This document shows, piece after piece, positions 13,262-16,907 of a stretch of 16,907 bases of DNA (within the stretch, counting starts at the first letter, position 1; each line of letters begins with the position of its first letter). The stretch is from JBOGIG01 sp050742455. GTDB lineage: Bacteria > Actinomycetota > Acidimicrobiia > Acidimicrobiales > JBOGIG01. Both the position numbers and the translations under genes were made by a program. The notes under the pieces are model-generated. The model was not told the origin of the DNA. It made no database searches and saw only the letters and a program-made list of their open reading frames with translations. Where the stretch lies: positions 1-16,907 of the forward strand of contig JBOGIG010000071.1 in the NCBI GenBank assembly GCA_050742455.1, in the 5' to 3' direction.

Positions 13262-16159
13262 ATGAGCAAAATGGGCGACAAGGCCCCCTTTATTCCGGTC
13301 GCCGCTGATGGCAGGGATACTTCGGGAGCCATCACCTCCACCATTGTCAGTTGGGTGACGAAAGAGTGCGGCGCCAAGGCTGTCAAGCAACTTCTAAAAC
13401 AAGCAGGTGCAAAGCGCCCTATCCAGGTTCTGGGGGACGAGACCACCTGGAGTGGCCATCAAGAGGTGACCGACCTGCTGGAAGCGGCCATCAAGGTGTC
13501 GGGCGAGCCCGAGGCGGCCTATCTCATCGGCGTCGACATGCTGTCCGAGGTCATGGGCAGCGAAGTGGGCGGACTATTGCGCTCTTTGGGTTCAACCGGC
13601 GCGGTGCTGCGCCAAATCGCCGAATCGGGTGCCAAGTTCACCACCACGCTGGATATGCGGGCCTCGAAAGTGACCGATTCCTCGGCGGTGGTGTCGGTAC
13701 ACACCGTCAATGACATTCCCCGCCACCTGGTGGATTGCGATCTCACCCGGGGCATGCTGTCGATCGCTCCTGTCCTTTTCGGCCTGGACCCGGCTCGCAT
13801 CGACGAGACCAGGTGCCAGGCCAAGGGAGATACCGAGTGCCTGTACAAGATCACCTGGGACCCGTCCACCGCGGCGGGCGCGGACTCGGATAAGTCGACC
13901 AGGCAGGCCCAGGCCGAGCTGGCCGATCTCAACAAGCGGTTCCGATCGCTTCAGCAGATGGCCACAGAGCTGGTATCGGCCGAAGACGTCGAATCCCTCC
14001 TGGGGCTCGTCACCCGCCGGGCCGGAGTCGCGGTTCGGGCCAACAAGTACCTCCTGGCAGTTCACCTGGATGGCCGGCTGCGCATCCATTCGGACGGCTT
14101 CAAACCCGCCGAAGCCCAGGCCGTGGCGATGGAAGTGTTGAGCAACGATCCCGACGACCACGACGGTTCCCGACTCATGGTCGATGTCACTTCGGGCAGC
14201 CACCACTACGGACGTCTGGCCGCCATCCACCCCGAGGGCTCTCGATTCTTTCCCCAAGAGCGCGATTTGCTGTCCGTGTACGCCGCCCACGCCGCCGCCG
14301 TCCTCAACACTGCCGCGGCCCTGGAGGAATCCCGCCGCCAGAACCAAACTTCCGCCGCCCTGTTGTCGTTGGCTCGCACCCTGGCCGAGGCATCCTCGCC
14401 GGAGATCGTGGCCAACAAGGTGTCCTGGGCCGTGACCCAGATCGTGTCGTGTCTCACGACCTGTGTCTTCTTGTGGGACAAGGAGGGGCGGAGCCTGGTC
14501 CTGTCCTCCGGCATAGGCGTGCCGGCCAGGATCGAAAAGCACCTCAGTGAGGTGGGCATAGGAGTGACCGACACTCCCCAACTCGCCCGGATGCTCGAGT
14601 TTCATGAGCCCATCTTGTTCAATTACGAAACGGCCGACGACTACCAGCGCAGCCTGATGAAGCCGGGAGAGAATTGCATCGCCATCGTCCCCATTGTGGC
14701 CCGGGGCGAGTTCTACGGCGCCATCTCGGTGACGATGTCCGAGCCCCTGGCTTCCGTGCGCCAGGACGCCGATCTTCTCCATCGCCTGGGAGGAGTTGCC
14801 AGCCAGGCCGGCACCGCCCTGGAGAATGCCCTCTTGTTGGAGCAGGTGCGCCATCAGGCCCTGCACGATCCCCTCACCGGCCTACCCAACCGTTCGCTGC
14901 TCAACGACCGGGCCGGGCGTGCGCTGGTCGAGGCCGTCCGCAGCCGCGACCGGGTGGCCCTGGCCTTTTTGGACCTGGATCGTTTCAAAAAGGTAAACGA
15001 CACCCTGGGGCACCGTGAAGGCGACGACCTGTTGACTCAGGTGGCCGGGCGCCTGAGCGACTCCTTGCGGGCATCGGACACCGTCGTTCGCCTGGGTGGC
15101 GATGAATTCGTGGTCCTGATACCTCACATCAGCGAAGCCCCCGAGGCCGTTGCTGTGGCTGAGAAGGTCCTGGTCGCACTGACCCCGCCCTTCCAGGTGG
15201 ACTCCCATGAGATCTTCGTCACCGCCAGCGTTGGGGTGAGCGTCAGCCCCAAGTCGGGCGGTGTGTTCGAGACACTCCTCAAACAGGCCGACATGGCCAT
15301 GTACCGAGCCAAATCCGTCGGCGGTGGTCACGTTCAGCTGTTCGAAGCCTCGCCGAGCGAGCCCCGCTCGGACGTGTTGGCCCTGGAGGCCGATCTCCAC
15401 TCGGCCATCGAACGGGGAGAGATGCGAGTGCTGTACCAGCCACAGATCGAGCTGACCACGTCGCAGATCGTGGGAGTGGAGGCTCTTGTTCGATGGTTCC
15501 ATCCCCGCCTGGGCCTGCTGGAGCCCAGCGTATTTCTCCCCTTGGCCGAGGGCAGCGACGTCATCATCGACATTGACCTTTGGGTCCTAAAGGTAGCCCT
15601 GGAACAGGCCGCGGCGTGGAGCAAGGTCGTGGGCCACGATCTGCGAATGGCCGTCAACCTGGCCAACCGCACAGCCCATTCCACCCGCCTGGAGCCGGCG
15701 GTCAAAGGCTGCCTGGAAAATACCGGTGTGCCTCCCGCAGCCCTGGAGCTGGAGATCACCGAGTCGGTAATCGACTACGGCAACGACGTCCTGCGCCAAA
15801 GGGTCGGCGACATCCGGGCCCTCGGGGTGCAATTCGCCATAGACGATTTTGGGACCGGGAGCTCCTCGTTCGGTCGTATCAACGGCATAGAGGTGGACAG
15901 CCTCAAGATCGACCGGAGCTTGATAGTCGATCTGTTGGTCAACCCCCAAACCGCACCGCTCCTATCGGCCATGCTCAATATGGGTACCGCGCTCGGCCTG
16001 CGAGTGATCGCCGAAGGCGTCGAGAAGCGCAAGCAGGCCGTTTGGCTCCGGGAGAACAGCTGTGCCTTGGCCCAGGGATATCTCTTTGCCCGGCCCTCCT
16101 TCCCCGACGTGATCGACGAAATGCTCTACCAACAGATGGCCCAGCGCGTCGACGCTTAG
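13262..16159 (+). CDS. V4R-like/GAF/GGDEF/EAL cyclic-di-GMP synthase-phosphodiesterase
   Basis: A 965-aa soluble signalling protein. Residues about 20-200 resemble a V4R/heme-NO-binding-associated fold that ends with the family-like C185-QAKGDTEC-193 motif, probably a small-molecule or metal sensor. A short coiled coil (about 210-235) leads into two GAF-like domains, about 236-350 and 365-525. A GGDEF domain (about 528-695) has an intact R-L-GGDEF at 610-616 and an RxxD inhibitory site (R603-D606) five residues before it. The EAL domain (about 705-960) has EALVRW at 740-745, N799, the ITES glutamate, IDDFGTG at 860-866, LKIDRS, IAEGVE and QGYLFARP, so both making and breaking c-di-GMP look possible. 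No membrane segment or signal peptide is seen. The start is ATG 13262; ATG 13271 is an alternative, and neither has a strong ribosome-binding site. The V4R call is less sure than the catalytic domains. Confidence 0.93.
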   Translation: MSKMGDKAPFIPVAADGRDTSGAITSTIVSWVTKECGAKAVKQLLKQAGAKRPIQVLGDETTWSGHQEVTDLLEAAIKVSGEPEAAYLIGVDMLSEVMGSEVGGLLRSLGSTGAVLRQIAESGAKFTTTLDMRASKVTDSSAVVSVHTVNDIPRHLVDCDLTRGMLSIAPVLFGLDPARIDETRCQAKGDTECLYKITWDPSTAAGADSDKSTRQAQAELADLNKRFRSLQQMATELVSAEDVESLLGLVTRRAGVAVRANKYLLAVHLDGRLRIHSDGFKPAEAQAVAMEVLSNDPDDHDGSRLMVDVTSGSHHYGRLAAIHPEGSRFFPQERDLLSVYAAHAAAVLNTAAALEESRRQNQTSAALLSLARTLAEASSPEIVANKVSWAVTQIVSCLTTCVFLWDKEGRSLVLSSGIGVPARIEKHLSEVGIGVTDTPQLARMLEFHEPILFNYETADDYQRSLMKPGENCIAIVPIVARGEFYGAISVTMSEPLASVRQDADLLHRLGGVASQAGTALENALLLEQVRHQALHDPLTGLPNRSLLNDRAGRALVEAVRSRDRVALAFLDLDRFKKVNDTLGHREGDDLLTQVAGRLSDSLRASDTVVRLGGDEFVVLIPHISEAPEAVAVAEKVLVALTPPFQVDSHEIFVTASVGVSVSPKSGGVFETLLKQADMAMYRAKSVGGGHVQLFEASPSEPRSDVLALEADLHSAIERGEMRVLYQPQIELTTSQIVGVEALVRWFHPRLGLLEPSVFLPLAEGSDVIIDIDLWVLKVALEQAAAWSKVVGHDLRMAVNLANRTAHSTRLEPAVKGCLENTGVPPAALELEITESVIDYGNDVLRQRVGDIRALGVQFAIDDFGTGSSSFGRINGIEVDSLKIDRSLIVDLLVNPQTAPLLSAMLNMGTALGLRVIAEGVEKRKQAVWLRENSCALAQGYLFARPSFPDVIDEMLYQQMAQRVDA

Positions 16160-16202
16160 TGATCCTGGTCTGCGCTGCTCCAATTCTTTGAGTAATTGCT
16201 CC

Positions 16203-16208
16203 TAGTAT
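16203..16208 (+). promoter_or_regulatory. Leaderless -10 hexamer of the MerR-family gene
   Basis: TAGTAT lies 7 nt before the GTG at 16216. The nearby ATG at 16211 only reads ATG-GCG-TGA, so GTG is the start. No MerR-type long spacer with an operator dyad was recognised here. Confidence 0.5.
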
Positions 16209-16215
16209 TGATGGC

Positions 16216-16907
16216 GTGACAATCACCGGCGACGACCACGAGCTGCGGGTCGATCAATTGGCCGCCCTGTGCCAGGTGTCGGTCGACACCATCCGTTTCT
16301 ATCAGTCTCGCGGCCTCCTCCCCCCTCCCCTGCGCAAGGGCCGCATCGCCCTGTACGGATCCCTACACGCCCAACGCTTGGAGCGGATCCGTGCCCTCGC
16401 CGGCGAGGGCCTGACGCTCGCCACCATCAAGCGCCTGCTCGACGGCGACCTGGACCGAGCCGATGCCGCCCTGGCCTCGGCCCTTTCCGAACACCTGGGC
16501 TCGACACCCGCTCGGGGGGGCCAGATCACCATTGAGGAGTTGGCCCGACGCTGCGGGGTACCCATTGTGATCCTGGCCGCCCTCGAAAAAGAGGGGCTGC
16601 TAATCCCCCGCCTGGTGGATGGCCAGTCCTGCTACACCGAAGACGATGCCGCCATGGTGGGAGCGGGTCTGGTCCTCCTCCAAGCCGGTCTGCCCATTGC
16701 CGAACTGATGAACCTAGCCCGGGAGCACGACGGGGCCATGCGCCGGCTGGCCGAGCGGGCCGTGGCCATGTTCGACGACCATGTCCGTCACCCGTTGCGC
16801 AGTTCGAATCTGGCCGATGCCGACGCTGCCACCCAACTGGTGGCAGCATTCAACGCCATGCTTCCCGCCACCGTGGCGTTGGTGGCCCATCACTTCCAGC
16901 GCAGCCT
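16216..16907 (+). CDS. MerR-family transcriptional regulator with two MerR-like modules (3' end missing)
   Basis: The frame is open to the right edge and shows 230 codons. Residues about 10-76 are a MerR winged helix: VDQLAALCQVSVDTIRFYQSRGLLPPP, then a wing, then a helical stretch EGLTLATIKRLL. Residues about 103-170 repeat the pattern in weaker form: ITIEELARRCGVPIVILAALEKEGLL, a CYTEDD segment and LPIAELMNLA. Paired modules of this type occur in some actinobacterial regulators, where the second may bind an effector or a second site. The rest is helical and may form the dimer coiled coil. No metal-binding cysteine pair is visible so far. The target is unknown; it follows the c-di-GMP gene by 56 nt but may be unrelated. 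Confidence 0.88.
   Translation, partial: MTITGDDHELRVDQLAALCQVSVDTIRFYQSRGLLPPPLRKGRIALYGSLHAQRLERIRALAGEGLTLATIKRLLDGDLDRADAALASALSEHLGSTPARGGQITIEELARRCGVPIVILAALEKEGLLIPRLVDGQSCYTEDDAAMVGAGLVLLQAGLPIAELMNLAREHDGAMRRLAERAVAMFDDHVRHPLRSSNLADADAATQLVAAFNAMLPATVALVAHHFQRS

Noticed and set aside
13592..14866. 424-codon frame on the minus strand opposite the c-di-GMP protein
   Set aside because: It mirrors the coding strand of a gene with intact GAF, GGDEF and EAL motifs, is Gly/His-rich and shows no domain.

Overview
The window is high-GC DNA from an actinobacterium. Two things support this: a mycothiol synthase gene (mycothiol is an actinobacterial thiol), and a his cluster running hisD-hisC-hisB-hisH-hisA-hisF-hisI-trpE, an order I recall from mycobacteria. 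The fused hisD-hisC gene, the GroES-like gene inside the cluster and the large V4R-like/GAF/GGDEF/EAL protein fit a deep-branching lineage such as Acidimicrobiia better than Mycobacterium or Streptomyces, but that placement is inference.

Layout. From 1 to about 8.46 kb everything is on the minus strand and reads right to left: a fused histidinol dehydrogenase/histidinol-phosphate aminotransferase, hisB, hisH, hisA, hisF, a short control-like gap, a GroES-like cochaperonin, hisI, trpE and a YgfZ-type Fe-S/folate protein cut by the left edge. Most junctions overlap or nearly touch (ATGA, GTGA, TGATG, a 13-nt overlap, a 5-nt gap), so this is a tightly coupled biosynthetic operon. The only internal break is about 115 nt between hisF and the GroES-like gene. 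It holds a perfect hairpin, a 26-nt palindrome and a promoter-like hexamer, so the last four genes may form their own unit. hisG, hisE and the other trp genes are not in the window.

From 8.46 to 8.72 kb lies the upstream region of the his operon, with two strong adjacent hairpins, a GGAACCGGTTCC palindrome and a partly duplicated start region. Then come nth (endonuclease III, minus) and mshD (plus), which diverge from a 32-bp gap. mshD converges with a VIT/CCC1-family metal transporter, and their stop codons share bases. The VIT gene diverges from rlmN, which is followed on the plus strand by a small membrane protein, a MaoC-like hydratase, a 965-aa c-di-GMP synthase/phosphodiesterase with a V4R-like sensor, and a MerR-family regulator with two MerR-like modules that is cut by the right edge.

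Start signals are of two kinds. Genes inside operons start by stop/start overlap. Seven genes that begin or could begin a transcript have a TANNNT hexamer 6 to 8 nt before the start codon and no Shine-Dalgarno sequence, the signature of leaderless mRNA. I see no mobile element, CRISPR array, tRNA or rRNA. I do not see a wholly new multi-gene system. The most notable points are the HisD-HisC fusion, the long insertion in the HisA active-site loop, the roof-less GroES-like protein with its own candidate promoter, and the repeated region upstream of hisD.
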